A stretch of 64,000 bases of DNA from assembly GCA_034435435.1 (NCBI GenBank), contig DAOTXN010000130.1:1-64000 (forward strand). Direction: 5' to 3'. The notes below the pieces were generated by a model. The model made no database searches. It was not told the DNA's origin and worked only from the letters and a program-made list of their open reading frames with translations. The DNA comes from DAOTXN01 sp034435435 (GTDB lineage: Bacteria > Chloroflexota > Anaerolineae > S140-20). Shown here one piece after another: positions 7,388 to 16,167 of this stretch; within the stretch, counting starts at the first letter, position 1, and each line of letters opens with the position of its first letter. The position numbers and the translations under genes are program-made.

Positions 7388-9331
7388 ATGGCCGCTCCCG
7401 AACACCTCCAGGAAACGCTCGACAACCTGCCAACCCGACCCGGCTGCTACTTGATGTTCGACGTGACCGGCCAGGTCATCTACGTCGGCAAGGCCGTCAA
7501 CCTGCGCGCCCGCGTGCGCTCCTATTTTCACGCCGGCGCGATGGACCTGGCCGTCTCGGGTAAAACGGCCCGCCTCGTCGCCGAGATCGACTGCATCGAG
7601 TTCATCGTCACCGATTCAGAACTGGAAGCCCTGATCCTCGAAGCTGAGCTGATCAAAAAGCACCGCCCGCGCTACAACGTGCGCCTCAAAGACGACAAAC
7701 GCTATCCCTACATCAAAGTCCACTGGCGCGACCCCTATCCCAAGGTGACCCTCACGCGGCGCATGGAGCGCGACGGCGCGCGCTACTTTGGCCCCTTTAC
7801 CTCGTCGCTCGCCGTGCACCAGACGCTGGAAACGCTGCGCAAGGTATTTCCATATCTCACTTGCGACCGAATTATCACCGGCCAGGACAGACGGGCATGT
7901 CTGTACTACGACATCAAGCTGTGCAACGGCCCCTGCATCGGCGCCGTCAGCCGGGAACAATATCGCGACACTATCGCCGGATTGGTCCGCTTTCTGGAGG
8001 GCAAGTCAGAGGGCGTGGTCGAGGATTTGAAAACGCGCATGCAGGCCGCCGCCGCCGCGCTCGACTTTGAAGCGGCCGCCGCCCTGCGCGACCAGATCAG
8101 AGCTTTGGCCCACATTGTGCAAAAGCAAAAAATCGTCTCTTCGGCCCAGGCCGACCAGGACGTGATTGCCTTTGCCCGCGAGGACGGCGACACGTGCGTG
8201 CAGGTCTTTTTCATTCGGGGCGGCAAACTGCTGGGCCGCGAATATTTCGTCCTCGACGGCGCCGAGGGCGAAAACGAAGCCGAGATCATGTCCTCTTTTG
8301 TCAAACAGTTTTACGACGAGGCCGCCTTTATCCCGCCTGAAGTGATTCTGCCGGCCCAGATCGAAGAAGCGCTCATCATCGAAGAGTGGCTGCGCCAGAA
8401 ACGCGGCACCAAAGTCATGCTCACCGTGCCCCGGCGCGGTCACAAGCGCGACCTGGTGCAGATGGCCGCCGAAAACGCCACCGAAACGCTGACCAGCCTG
8501 CGCGCCCAGTGGCAGGCCGACCGCCACAAGCAGGAGCAGGCCTTGTCCGCGCTGCAGGAGGCCCTCGACCTGCCCACCACGCCCGTGCGCATCGAGTGTT
8601 ACGACGTCTCGACCACGCAGGGCGCGGCCACCGTGGGCAGCATGGTCGTCTTTGTGCACGGCGTAGCGCTCAAAAGTGACTATCGGCGCTTTAACGTCCA
8701 GTCGGTGCAGGGACAACCGGATGACTATGCCAGCATGAAAGAGGTGCTCACGCGCCGCTTGCAGCGCTGGCAAGCCGCCAGCAAAGGCGAGCTGGCCCCC
8801 GATGACCCCGGGGCCAAGGCCCGCAAACAGGTCGCCTGGGCGCTCTTGCCCGATCTGCTGCTGGTGGACGGCGGCAAGGGCCAGTTGGGCGTGGCGGTCG
8901 AGGTGCTCAAGGCCTTTGACCTGTTCGGCCAGGTGCCCGTGGCGGGACTGGCCAAACAGAACGAAGAGTTGTTCGTGCCGGGTCGCTCCGATCCCATCCT
9001 CTTGCCGCGCAGCTCGCAGGCGCTCTTTTTGGTCCAGCGCGTGCGCGACGAGGCCCACCGCTTTGCCATCACCAGCCACCGCACGCAGCGGCGCAAGATC
9101 GGCATCGCCTCCCAACTGGACCAGGTGCCCGGCGTCGGTCCGGCCCGCCGCAAGGCCCTGCTCAAGCACTTTGGCTCGCTCGAAGCCATCCGCGCCGCCA
9201 CCGTCGAAGAGATCGCCGCGCTGCCCGGCATTCCGTTTGAAGTCGCCAGAGCCGTCAAAGCCCATTTTGGGGTGAGCGGCGAACGTCGCCAGGCGTGGCA
9301 AATCGCCGATGCGTCCCCAGATGAAACATAG
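7388..9331 (+). CDS. uvrC: excinuclease ABC subunit C
   Basis: Dual-incision nuclease of nucleotide excision repair, working with UvrA/UvrB on damaged DNA. The 647 residues show the family order: N-terminal GIY-YIG nuclease (PGCYLMFDVTGQVIYVGKAVNLRARV-type sequence from residue 17), Cys-containing segment (CLYYDIKLCNGPC), UVR helical hairpin (about 215-250), RNase H-like endonuclease (IECYDVSTTQG, LLVDGGKGQL), and C-terminal tandem HhH (VPGVGPARRKALLKHFGS, ALPGIP). The start is the ATG directly behind the -10 box, so the gene seems leaderless. It stands alone, flanked by palindromes on both sides. Confidence 0.97.
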   Translation: MAAPEHLQETLDNLPTRPGCYLMFDVTGQVIYVGKAVNLRARVRSYFHAGAMDLAVSGKTARLVAEIDCIEFIVTDSELEALILEAELIKKHRPRYNVRLKDDKRYPYIKVHWRDPYPKVTLTRRMERDGARYFGPFTSSLAVHQTLETLRKVFPYLTCDRIITGQDRRACLYYDIKLCNGPCIGAVSREQYRDTIAGLVRFLEGKSEGVVEDLKTRMQAAAAALDFEAAAALRDQIRALAHIVQKQKIVSSAQADQDVIAFAREDGDTCVQVFFIRGGKLLGREYFVLDGAEGENEAEIMSSFVKQFYDEAAFIPPEVILPAQIEEALIIEEWLRQKRGTKVMLTVPRRGHKRDLVQMAAENATETLTSLRAQWQADRHKQEQALSALQEALDLPTTPVRIECYDVSTTQGAATVGSMVVFVHGVALKSDYRRFNVQSVQGQPDDYASMKEVLTRRLQRWQAASKGELAPDDPGAKARKQVAWALLPDLLLVDGGKGQLGVAVEVLKAFDLFGQVPVAGLAKQNEELFVPGRSDPILLPRSSQALFLVQRVRDEAHRFAITSHRTQRRKIGIASQLDQVPGVGPARRKALLKHFGSLEAIRAATVEEIAALPGIPFEVARAVKAHFGVSGERRQAWQIADASPDET

Positions 9332-9362
9332 AACCCCGGTTTCTCAGAGAAACCGGGGTTCT
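9330..9362. terminator. palindromic hairpin after uvrC
   Basis: AGAACCCCGGTTTCTC and GAGAAACCGGGGTTCT are perfect 16-base arms around one A. It begins at the uvrC stop codon and lies between convergent genes, so it could end transcription from both sides. A related GTTTCT/AGAAAC palindrome occurs at 21722, so it is also a repeat family member. Confidence 0.6.
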
Positions 9363-9376
9363 GAAAGGTGCGCCGT

Positions 9377-9685
9377 TTATCGCTGTACCAACGGCAGATA
9401 GAGGAAGAACGGCTCGCCGCCGCCGCTGGCGCCGGGCGCGCCCGGACCGCACAGAAAGCCGCTGCATAGCGCCGGGCCATCGCCCACAGCGCCCACGAGC
9501 GGCTGGCCGATGGCGCTGTGCAGGTGCAGCCCGCCGGCGCTCACTTGCCCGCCGCCGCTGCTCACCAGGCTGCGCGGGAGCGTCTCCCCGGCAGCCAGGG
9601 CCACCCCGGCCGCCAGCAGCAGCGCCGCCAATCCGCCAAGCACCCCCATACTCACTACCTTACGATTCGTCGCTATCGGTTTCAT
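9377..9685 (-). CDS. small secreted protein with C-terminal FLYLPLV tail
   Basis: 102 residues. A signal peptide spans about 1-32 (positive MKPIATNRK, hydrophobic core, ALAAG). The mature part is short, rich in Gly and Ser, with SGFLCGPGAP and a motif-like segment LHSAIGQPLVG. It ends FFLYLPLVQR, the short (F/Y)LP(L/V/I) tail shared with three other secreted proteins in this window. A strong site (GAGGGGGG) precedes the ATG. It follows the secreted beta-helix gene by 13 bases in the same direction. No known family; likely exported and surface-associated. Confidence 0.7.
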   Translation of the reverse strand: MKPIATNRKVVSMGVLGGLAALLLAAGVALAAGETLPRSLVSSGGGQVSAGGLHLHSAIGQPLVGAVGDGPALCSGFLCGPGAPGASGGGEPFFLYLPLVQR

Positions 9686-9698
9686 TTTGCGCCCCCCT

Positions 9699-11279
9699 CT
9701 AGTTGCACGCCGTGCCCGATGTGGTCCCGTCAGTGGCTGCCGTATAGTTGGATTTGTAGCTGTGGATGCACGTCAGCCCACCCACGCCGGTGTGCTTGTT
9801 GCCCACGTAGAACACACCCGAATTGGCGACCAGTACGGTGGCCGAGCCGGTCGTCTCGAACAAAAAGGCGCTGCCGGTCGAGCTGACCTCGACGTGCGAG
9901 CCGCGCATCTGCACGTTACCCGCCGTCCCCACAAAGATGCCCCGATGCCCGCCGCACACGTAGCTATCGCGGACGTCGGGCGAGGCGTTGACCATTTGCA
10001 GGCCAAAGCCGGTGCCGGTAGCGTCCACGCACGTGGTGCCATTATTGTTCCCGCCGATCAGCTTGCTGTTCTCGATGAGCGGCTGGGGAAAACCGCCCGA
10101 GATGTTCACGATGCCTACCGCCGCGTTTACCGCTGTCCCAAAACCGACGGCCCCAGTGGCCTTGAGCGTGCTGTTTCGGATGTTGACTTCCGAGTCGTTG
10201 AGATAAGCGGCATAGTGGCCCACGCCGCCGGCCCCATTGACCTCGGCCACCACGTTGTCCACTATCGCCGCGCGCGTCGCCAGCGCGCTATAAATGGCGA
10301 TGCCAAAGGTGCCCGTGCCCTGGTTGACGATACTCACGTCACTCACCCGTCCGTTGTCGTCCAGTTGAAGCGTGGCCGCGTCGGGTCCGGGCGTGGCCCC
10401 GCTCCGGCTGGACTTGATCAGCGTGGCATTCGGCCCCGCTCCTTGCAGATGGACATAGCCCTGCACCTGGGTCAGTTGCGTCTCGGTGTAGACGCCCGGC
10501 GCCACCCACACCAGGTAGCGATTGTCCGCCGCTGGGCTGGCAATGCTGTCTAGCGCGTCGGCCACCGAGCTATAATCGCCGCCGCTCCTGGCGACCACAA
10601 TGACGTTTTCGTAACCGCCACCGCTGTTGTCGTCGCCACACGCCCACTCCCCAGCGACGTCGCTCCACTTGACCACTTGGCCGTCGCCACAAGACAATCC
10701 GCCCAACACATCGTCGTCCGTGTCGTCGGCAAAACCCGCCGGTACACCGGTCAAGCCGCTCCACGGGGCCGAGTCGGCGCTGGAGGCCGTGGTCGCGCTG
10801 TCGGCGGTGGTAGCTGTGGTCGCACTGTCCGCGCTGGCGGCGTGTTTGGCCTCTTCAGCTTGCAGGGCATAGGGCGCCGACGCCAGCCGTTGGCGGGGCA
10901 TGTCCGTAAAACCACCGCCGGTGTCCACGCTCACCTGCAGGTAACGGGTGGTGGCGTCAAAATCGGACGCGCTCAACGGCGTGACGCTGCCCAGCAGCGT
11001 CGAAAAGAAGCCATTGCCCACCGTTACGCCGGTCTGCGTCTCGTTCCACAAGGCGCTGCCGCCGCTGGAGGCCGCATACAGCTCGAACTTGAGGTCCACC
11101 GTGCCGCTGATGGGTTGACCCACGTCGTCGGTCAGGTAGCCCTGATAACTGATCAATGCCGGCGCGCCGCTTTGGGCCAGCGAGCGGGCCAATGCCTGCG
11201 GCGCACCCGCCGCCAGCGCCAGAACGACTGCCAGACCGATCACACCCAAGAACGAAAGCAAAACTAGTTTTTTCCTCAT
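9699..11279 (-). CDS. secreted beta-helix-like protein
   Basis: 526 residues from the ATG that begins the signal peptide (MRKKLVLLSFLG, cleavage near ALARSLAQ). An N-terminal domain (about 40-140) with SYQGYLTDDVGQPISG and GNGFFSTLLGS is of a type I have seen in many secreted bacterial proteins. It is followed by a low-complexity linker of Ala, Ser, Asp and Thr (SADSATTATTADSATTASSA), then an acidic DDTDDD, and a C-terminal region (about 245-526) rich in Gly, Asn, Ser and Val that reads as a right-handed parallel beta-helix. It is preceded by the small FVL-LW gene 17 bases upstream. It lacks the FLP tail. Probable surface or extracellular protein; substrate unknown. Confidence 0.75.
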   Translation of the reverse strand: MRKKLVLLSFLGVIGLAVVLALAAGAPQALARSLAQSGAPALISYQGYLTDDVGQPISGTVDLKFELYAASSGGSALWNETQTGVTVGNGFFSTLLGSVTPLSASDFDATTRYLQVSVDTGGGFTDMPRQRLASAPYALQAEEAKHAASADSATTATTADSATTASSADSAPWSGLTGVPAGFADDTDDDVLGGLSCGDGQVVKWSDVAGEWACGDDNSGGGYENVIVVARSGGDYSSVADALDSIASPAADNRYLVWVAPGVYTETQLTQVQGYVHLQGAGPNATLIKSSRSGATPGPDAATLQLDDNGRVSDVSIVNQGTGTFGIAIYSALATRAAIVDNVVAEVNGAGGVGHYAAYLNDSEVNIRNSTLKATGAVGFGTAVNAAVGIVNISGGFPQPLIENSKLIGGNNNGTTCVDATGTGFGLQMVNASPDVRDSYVCGGHRGIFVGTAGNVQMRGSHVEVSSTGSAFLFETTGSATVLVANSGVFYVGNKHTGVGGLTCIHSYKSNYTAATDGTTSGTACN

Positions 11280-11296
11280 TTCCCTTGACTCCTTTT

Positions 11297-11506
11297 TTAT
11301 TTTTCGGACGGCGACTCGAGCGCCGTCTCGTCCCATCCCAACACTCCGCGCACATGATCGACCATTTGATCCCACGACCGGAAATAGTACACCTGCTCCG
11401 TGTCCACCGGCTGCAGCGAGCCGCGCAACTGAGGCCGGAGATCCGCGCCCGTGGCAGGCGACTCGGTCCACAGGCGTAGCACGAACACAAGGCGTTGTCG
11501 GATCAC
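11297..11506 (-). CDS. small FVL-LW family protein, GTG start
   Basis: 69 residues starting at a GTG that lies 6 bases after GGAGG. The pattern is FVLRLWTE, LRGSL, YYFRSWDQMVDHVRGVLG. A second member at 59602 has FVLSLWEAG, WRYSLED, GFKDLAELAAFL in the same order. The fold is probably a small beta-sheet plus helix; no signal peptide, no membrane segment. It precedes the secreted beta-helix gene by 17 bases. Function unknown; the second copy is beside a BTAD regulator. Confidence 0.65.
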   Translation of the reverse strand: MIRQRLVFVLRLWTESPATGADLRPQLRGSLQPVDTEQVYYFRSWDQMVDHVRGVLGWDETALESPSEK

Positions 11507-11660
11507 GTATGCCCTCCAATCAGAAACAATGGCCCGTCTTGCGCTGATACAAAGCATATTCTATACGATGGGTATCGGACGGCTGTCGAAGCGCCGCCCC
11601 GAATCGGAGGGTATTGTGACAAAACAAGACCCTAGATGTCGTATTACCTTTAGGGTCTCG

Positions 11661-11800
11661 ATGGGTGGTAGGACCCCACTTAATCGTGGTGCAACCGTAG
11701 GGCGGGTTTCTTACCCGCCATCTGGGGGCAGGTATGAAACCTGCCCTACATTTGGGGCTTGCCCTCGGCGACTACGATTAAATGTGGAGCTACCCGATGG
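11661..11800. mobile_element. MITE-like palindromic element
   Basis: Non-coding stretch with nested inverted repeats. The outer arms CCACTTAATCGTGGT (11676-11690) and ACTACGATTAAATGTGG (11771-11787) are complementary apart from a 2-base gap and one mismatch. The inner arms, 11697-11719 and 11727-11749, form a 23-base imperfect stem around ATCTGGG (GTAGGGCGGGTTTC against GAAACCTGCCCTAC). It fills most of the 311-base gap between the GTG-start gene and the GNAT gene. Exact ends and any target duplication are uncertain. Confidence 0.6.
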
Positions 11801-11817
11801 GTTGGGTAAAGGGGAAA

Positions 11818-12294
11818 TTAGAGGATCAGTTTCATCACCAATTCGCCGCCCAATTCTGCGCCCGTGTATTCAAAGCCCATTTTCTCATAAAAAGGGCCGG
11901 GGCTGCCCTCGGCAGGCACATGGCTCACCAACAACTCTTTCGCAGCCGGGCGCGCCCGCACGTGCTCGATGAGCAGCTCGAGAGCGCGGCGACCGTAACC
12001 CCGGCCCTGATAATTCTGATCGATCATGAATCGCCACAGAAAATACTTGGCCTCGGCGGGATTGTCGTAGAGCATGATAAAGCCGACCGGCGTCTCATCG
12101 GCATAGATGGCGCGAAACCAGGCGTGCTCGGAAAAGTGGGCCTGGGCGATGGAAACGGCGTTAGACGCGACGGATTTTTCCTGCTCGGGATGGACGTGCA
12201 GATTCAGAATCGTGCGCAAAGTCTCGGCGGTGACTTGCCGCAGGCTGACGGTTGCATGTGAATTGATAGGCATCTGAGAATCGGTCACATTCAT
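11818..12294 (-). CDS. GNAT family N-acetyltransferase
   Basis: 158-residue acetyltransferase of the single GNAT domain size. The acetyl-CoA binding motif A is visible as QNYQGRGYGRRALELLIEHV-type sequence (about 92-110), preceded by the beta4 strand (YFLWRFMIDQ) and followed by GPFYEKMGFEYTG, the usual C-terminal GNAT signature. GFIMLYDNPAEAKYFLWRFMID resembles diamine/spermidine N-acetyltransferases such as BltD, but the substrate cannot be fixed from sequence alone. Stands alone between the MITE-like element and the BTAD regulator gene. Confidence 0.88.
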   Translation of the reverse strand: MNVTDSQMPINSHATVSLRQVTAETLRTILNLHVHPEQEKSVASNAVSIAQAHFSEHAWFRAIYADETPVGFIMLYDNPAEAKYFLWRFMIDQNYQGRGYGRRALELLIEHVRARPAAKELLVSHVPAEGSPGPFYEKMGFEYTGAELGGELVMKLIL

Positions 12295-12403
12295 AATATC
12301 ACTCCCTCGTTCAGGATCACGGCTTGCAAAGCAGGTCGGGCGTGTTCAAACTCGACCAGTTGACCCTATTATATCCTGCTCCTGGCTTACTGCAATTCGC
12401 GCT

Positions 12404-15400
12404 TTATCGGCGGCGGCGGGTTGGAATGGCTACACCGGACTGGCCGAGCGCCTGCATATCCCGCAAGACGGTGCGCCGACTGACGCTCAGCGCGGCGGCC
12501 AGGTCGTCGTCGGTAGGAACGCCCCCCTGCGCTTTGGCCTCGGCCAGGAGACGGCGCAGGACGTGCTGGCGGCGCTCGGTCTTGGTGGGGACACGCTCGT
12601 CTTCGGGGGCATACGTGGTCCAGGTGATAGTGACATAATCGGCGTCGGTCAGCCGGCGACCCAGCGGCGCATCGGCGCGGGCCAATCGGGCCTGGATTTT
12701 GATGGTCAGGGTGTCGAGTGCGGCCTGCACCTGGCGGTTGAGCGGGACCCGGATCAGAAAACCTGCCCGGGCGGCGGAGGGCAAGCTCTCGACCATTTCC
12801 TGCATCGCGGCCTGAGCCTGGCGCAAATGTCGGGCGGCGTCAGCGGGTCGTCCCTGGGCTTGGCGCACGCGATAGGCCACAAAATGGACCCACTGGCGCA
12901 AAAAAGGGTCGAGGGGCTGGGTGTCCAAGATCCCCAAGGCCTCCTGCAAATAGACCTGCGTCCTGTCTGGGTCGTTTTCGGCCAGGTGAGCCAGGGCCAA
13001 CCCGGCGACGGTCTCGACGCGGTTGATGCGGTCGTCTAGCTCGACCCAAATCGCCTGAGCCGCTTCAAACGCCTGGCGTGCCAGGTCATAGCGTTGGGCG
13101 TCTAGCAGGGTTAACCCGCGCCCCTTGTGAGTGTAACCCTCGCCGCGCCGGTAGCCCTTGTCACGATTGATCTGCAGAGCTTCGTCAAAATGAGCCAGGG
13201 CCTGATCGAACTGCGCCAATCCACGATGGGCAAAACCCAAGTTGTTCAGCATCATCGAAGCGCCGCGCGGGTCGCCAATCGCGCGGCAGATTTCCAGCGC
13301 CGCCACATTCCATTCGACGGCTTGAGTATAATCGCCCAGCTCGAAAGCAATGTTGCCCAGGTTAGCCATCTGAATCCACGCGCCGTGGCGGTCGCCCGTT
13401 TCGTTAAAGGTCGCCAGGGCGCGCTCATGGGTCTCTCGCGCCCGGTCGAACTGACCCGTCTTGCGCAAGGCCAGACCCAAACCGCTCAACGCCCGCGCCT
13501 CGTGCACGATTGCCCCCAGCTCTCGAAAAATTTCCGCCGCCCGAGTGTGTTGTTCGGCGGCCTTGAGATAGTCGCCGGCCTCGAAATCCAGGTTGCCCAG
13601 TTTGTCCAGCGTGGAGGCCTGCCCGAAGCGATCTCCAGCCTGGCAGAAACGTTCGTGGGCCTGGCCGATCCAGCGGCGCGTGCGCTGATAATCGCCTTGA
13701 TTGCGGGCGATGCGCCCCAGGGTCTCTAACAACGCGGCCTCTAGCGCGACGTCGCGCGCCTGACGCGCCAACTCCAGGCCCCTTTCGGCCAACGATTGCG
13801 CCTCCTGCTGTTTACCGGCCATCCAGCTCGCGTCGGCGCGGCGTTGGGCCGCCTCGGCCTGGCGGCGCACGTCGCCCAGTTGATCGGCCAGCTCTTGCAA
13901 GGAAGACAGATCACGCTGTCGAGCCTTGGGGTCGGCCAGGATGTTCAAGGCTCGCTCACGCCCCAGCAGGGCTGCGTAGCGGTTGACCAGATCGTCCGGC
14001 GACAGCGCCTCCAACGCTTGAGCAAAGTACCGCACGGCGGCAGAAAGCGTCCACGCCGTCAGAGCTTGTTGACCGGCCTGCAAGGCATAACGAGCCACAG
14101 CGGGCCGGTCGTCTGCCTGACCGGCGTGGTAGAGCAGATCCAGCGTGGCTTGAGGGGTGTAGCGGCTCAGCGCGGCCAGGGCGCGGCCATGCAGATCACG
14201 TTTACGACGGTCTGACAGTTGCCGGTACATGTGAGCGCGCAGCGTGTCGTGGGCGAAGCGATAGCTGTCGGCCTCTAAAGCGATCAACCTGGCTCTCTCC
14301 AGTTCTCCAGCCACTCTCGCCAACGCTTCCGCCGATGTATCCTGACTCATCACCGCTTCCCAAGCTGGATATTGAAAGCGGTATCCCAACACGGCTGCCG
14401 CCTGCAACGCTTGCCGGGCTTGGGTTGAAAGATCCGCCAGCCGCCGGGCCATCAAATCGGCCAGCAAAGAGGATTCCACAGCTCGCCCCGTTTCGTCCGC
14501 TTCCAACAAAGCCAGAGCCAACAAGGGATTTCCGCCGCTGGCTGCGCTCAATTCAGCGCGTTGGATCGCTGTGAGTTGCCGCCGACCAAAAGCGACGGCC
14601 AGTTCTTCTAATTCCTCGGCGCTCAAGCCATCCAGACGCATAATCGTTTCGCCAGAGCGATCCCACTCCTCCAGCGCAGACCAGGCCGTTGGTTGAGTGT
14701 GTAGCTCATCGTCTCGACCGCTAAGCGCGACCAGCAGGGGGATATGAGCCAGGGCCGGGTACACGTCGGTCAGCAGGGGCCATAGCGCCGGGTCGGCCCA
14801 TTGAACGTCTTCAAGGATGAACAAATGGGGTGCAATTTGCGCCAGGGCGCCCAAGATATGACGTAAAGCGAGAGGAAAGCGATCTGCATCGGTTGCAAGA
14901 TCGAATTGATTGACCACTGCGGAGATGCGCGGCAGCAGGCCAGACAGGGTCGCCAGCCACAAAGGCGGGATTAGTCGCGTCAGTTGTTGCAGGCGCGGAT
15001 CAGGCAGCGCGGCATCCAGCGCCTGGCCCAACGGTGCGTAGGGAGCAGGCAAGCCGAATTCTTGCCCGAATCCCCAGACCACCTGCCAGCCACGCCAGGC
15101 AGCGGCGTGAGCCAACTCTTTCAGCAAGCGCGTCTTACCGATGCCGGCCTCGCCCATCAAGACCACCAATCCTCCACGTCCGGCTTGCGCCTGCTGGAGT
15201 CGGTCTAACAGGTGGGCGCGTTCGGCGCTCCGCCCCACAAAAGGCACCGGGACGAGGCGACGTTGATCCAGCTCGCCCCGCAATATCTCAGCCAGGGCTT
15301 GCGTCTCTGCGCTGGGGGAGACGTTCAACTCTTGACGCAACAGGGTGAGGAGATGATCGAAAACCCGCAGCGCCTCATGGTGACGCCCCAAGCAGGCCAG

Positions 15401-16015
15401 GCTGCGCATCAAGCCGCGTTGCGCTTCTTCGTGCAAGGCGTCGGCTGCTACCAACTGCTGATAATACGTGCAGGCCTGGGCCGGCTCGTCGTGTTCCTCG
15501 GCCAGTTGTCCTAGCCGCAGCAAACAGTGCAGATATTTTTCCTGAAGGCTGATCCGTGGGATCAGCGCCCAGTCATCGTAGATTTCGGGCAACAGATCGC
15601 CTGTGTAAAGTGCGATGGCGCTTTCTAGCGCGTTAGGGTCGCCGGCTGTCGACAGATCCTCAAACGCCCGCACGTCTACCCACAGGTCCGTTCCCGTGCG
15701 CAGACCGACCTGATCCTCCTCGATGAGCAGCCAATCTGGTCCCAGCGCCCGGCGCAGACGGTACAGCAGATCCGACAGATTACGCCGGACGCGGTGCGGC
15801 GGGGCGTCGGGCCAGAACAGATCGGCCAGGGCCTCGCGCGGATGAAGCGTGGCCGAATGCAGGGCCAGATAAGCCAACATATTATGGGCCAATCCATGCG
15901 GTAGGCGCAGCGGTCCCGATACACCCTCGATGCGCAGACCGCCCAGCAGCCAGATGCGGCAGGACGGAGGGGAGATTTTGAACATGCTCGGCGCGAGTGA
16001 GGTGGTATGGTCCAT
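12404..16015 (-). CDS. BTAD-AAA-TPR transcriptional regulator with C-terminal HTH
   Basis: 1203 residues. The N-terminus is an OmpR-type winged helix (IWLLGGLRIEG, HNMLAYLALH, LADLFWPDAPPHRVRRNLSDLLYRLRR-type) followed by a BTAD helical domain (YTGDLLPEIYDDW to about residue 260). Then an AAA/STAND ATPase with Walker A GEAGIGKT (about 286-294) and HLFILEDVQWADPALW as Walker B. The second half is a TPR array with many G-x-x-x-A-x-x repeats. Unusually, the last about 55 residues form another HTH (DDLAAALSVSRRTVLRDMQAL), of the DeoR/HTH_11 type. Start chosen at ATG 16015; a TTG further upstream is possible. Ligand and targets unknown. It faces the mos-like gene divergently. Confidence 0.9.
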   Translation of the reverse strand: MDHTTSLAPSMFKISPPSCRIWLLGGLRIEGVSGPLRLPHGLAHNMLAYLALHSATLHPREALADLFWPDAPPHRVRRNLSDLLYRLRRALGPDWLLIEEDQVGLRTGTDLWVDVRAFEDLSTAGDPNALESAIALYTGDLLPEIYDDWALIPRISLQEKYLHCLLRLGQLAEEHDEPAQACTYYQQLVAADALHEEAQRGLMRSLACLGRHHEALRVFDHLLTLLRQELNVSPSAETQALAEILRGELDQRRLVPVPFVGRSAERAHLLDRLQQAQAGRGGLVVLMGEAGIGKTRLLKELAHAAAWRGWQVVWGFGQEFGLPAPYAPLGQALDAALPDPRLQQLTRLIPPLWLATLSGLLPRISAVVNQFDLATDADRFPLALRHILGALAQIAPHLFILEDVQWADPALWPLLTDVYPALAHIPLLVALSGRDDELHTQPTAWSALEEWDRSGETIMRLDGLSAEELEELAVAFGRRQLTAIQRAELSAASGGNPLLALALLEADETGRAVESSLLADLMARRLADLSTQARQALQAAAVLGYRFQYPAWEAVMSQDTSAEALARVAGELERARLIALEADSYRFAHDTLRAHMYRQLSDRRKRDLHGRALAALSRYTPQATLDLLYHAGQADDRPAVARYALQAGQQALTAWTLSAAVRYFAQALEALSPDDLVNRYAALLGRERALNILADPKARQRDLSSLQELADQLGDVRRQAEAAQRRADASWMAGKQQEAQSLAERGLELARQARDVALEAALLETLGRIARNQGDYQRTRRWIGQAHERFCQAGDRFGQASTLDKLGNLDFEAGDYLKAAEQHTRAAEIFRELGAIVHEARALSGLGLALRKTGQFDRARETHERALATFNETGDRHGAWIQMANLGNIAFELGDYTQAVEWNVAALEICRAIGDPRGASMMLNNLGFAHRGLAQFDQALAHFDEALQINRDKGYRRGEGYTHKGRGLTLLDAQRYDLARQAFEAAQAIWVELDDRINRVETVAGLALAHLAENDPDRTQVYLQEALGILDTQPLDPFLRQWVHFVAYRVRQAQGRPADAARHLRQAQAAMQEMVESLPSAARAGFLIRVPLNRQVQAALDTLTIKIQARLARADAPLGRRLTDADYVTITWTTYAPEDERVPTKTERRQHVLRRLLAEAKAQGGVPTDDDLAAALSVSRRTVLRDMQALGQSGVAIPTRRRR

Positions 16016-16095
16016 TCTTACTTCATCCTCAGTTCCAAAAGTATACCACAAAAGGCCAGGGGGGAACTCTCATGGCGCAGTTGAGCAATACTCGC

Positions 16096-16101
16096 TATAA
16101 T
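16096..16101 (+). promoter_or_regulatory. possible -10 box of the Mo-storage-like gene
   Basis: TATAAT lies 66 bases before the start codon at 16168. No good -35 is found at standard distance (TTGAGC at 16081 is too close), so an activator may be needed; the divergent BTAD regulator is one candidate. Confidence 0.35.
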
Positions 16102-16167
16102 TCGAGCCAACGGCGGTGTGCGTCCGAGTATGCCGAACATGAACTTGAGAAACAGGAGCTACATACG

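Noticed and set aside
16073..16101. SARP-type repeats before the Mo-storage-like gene
   Set aside because: TATAAT is present, but I found no direct repeat at 11-base period upstream of it.
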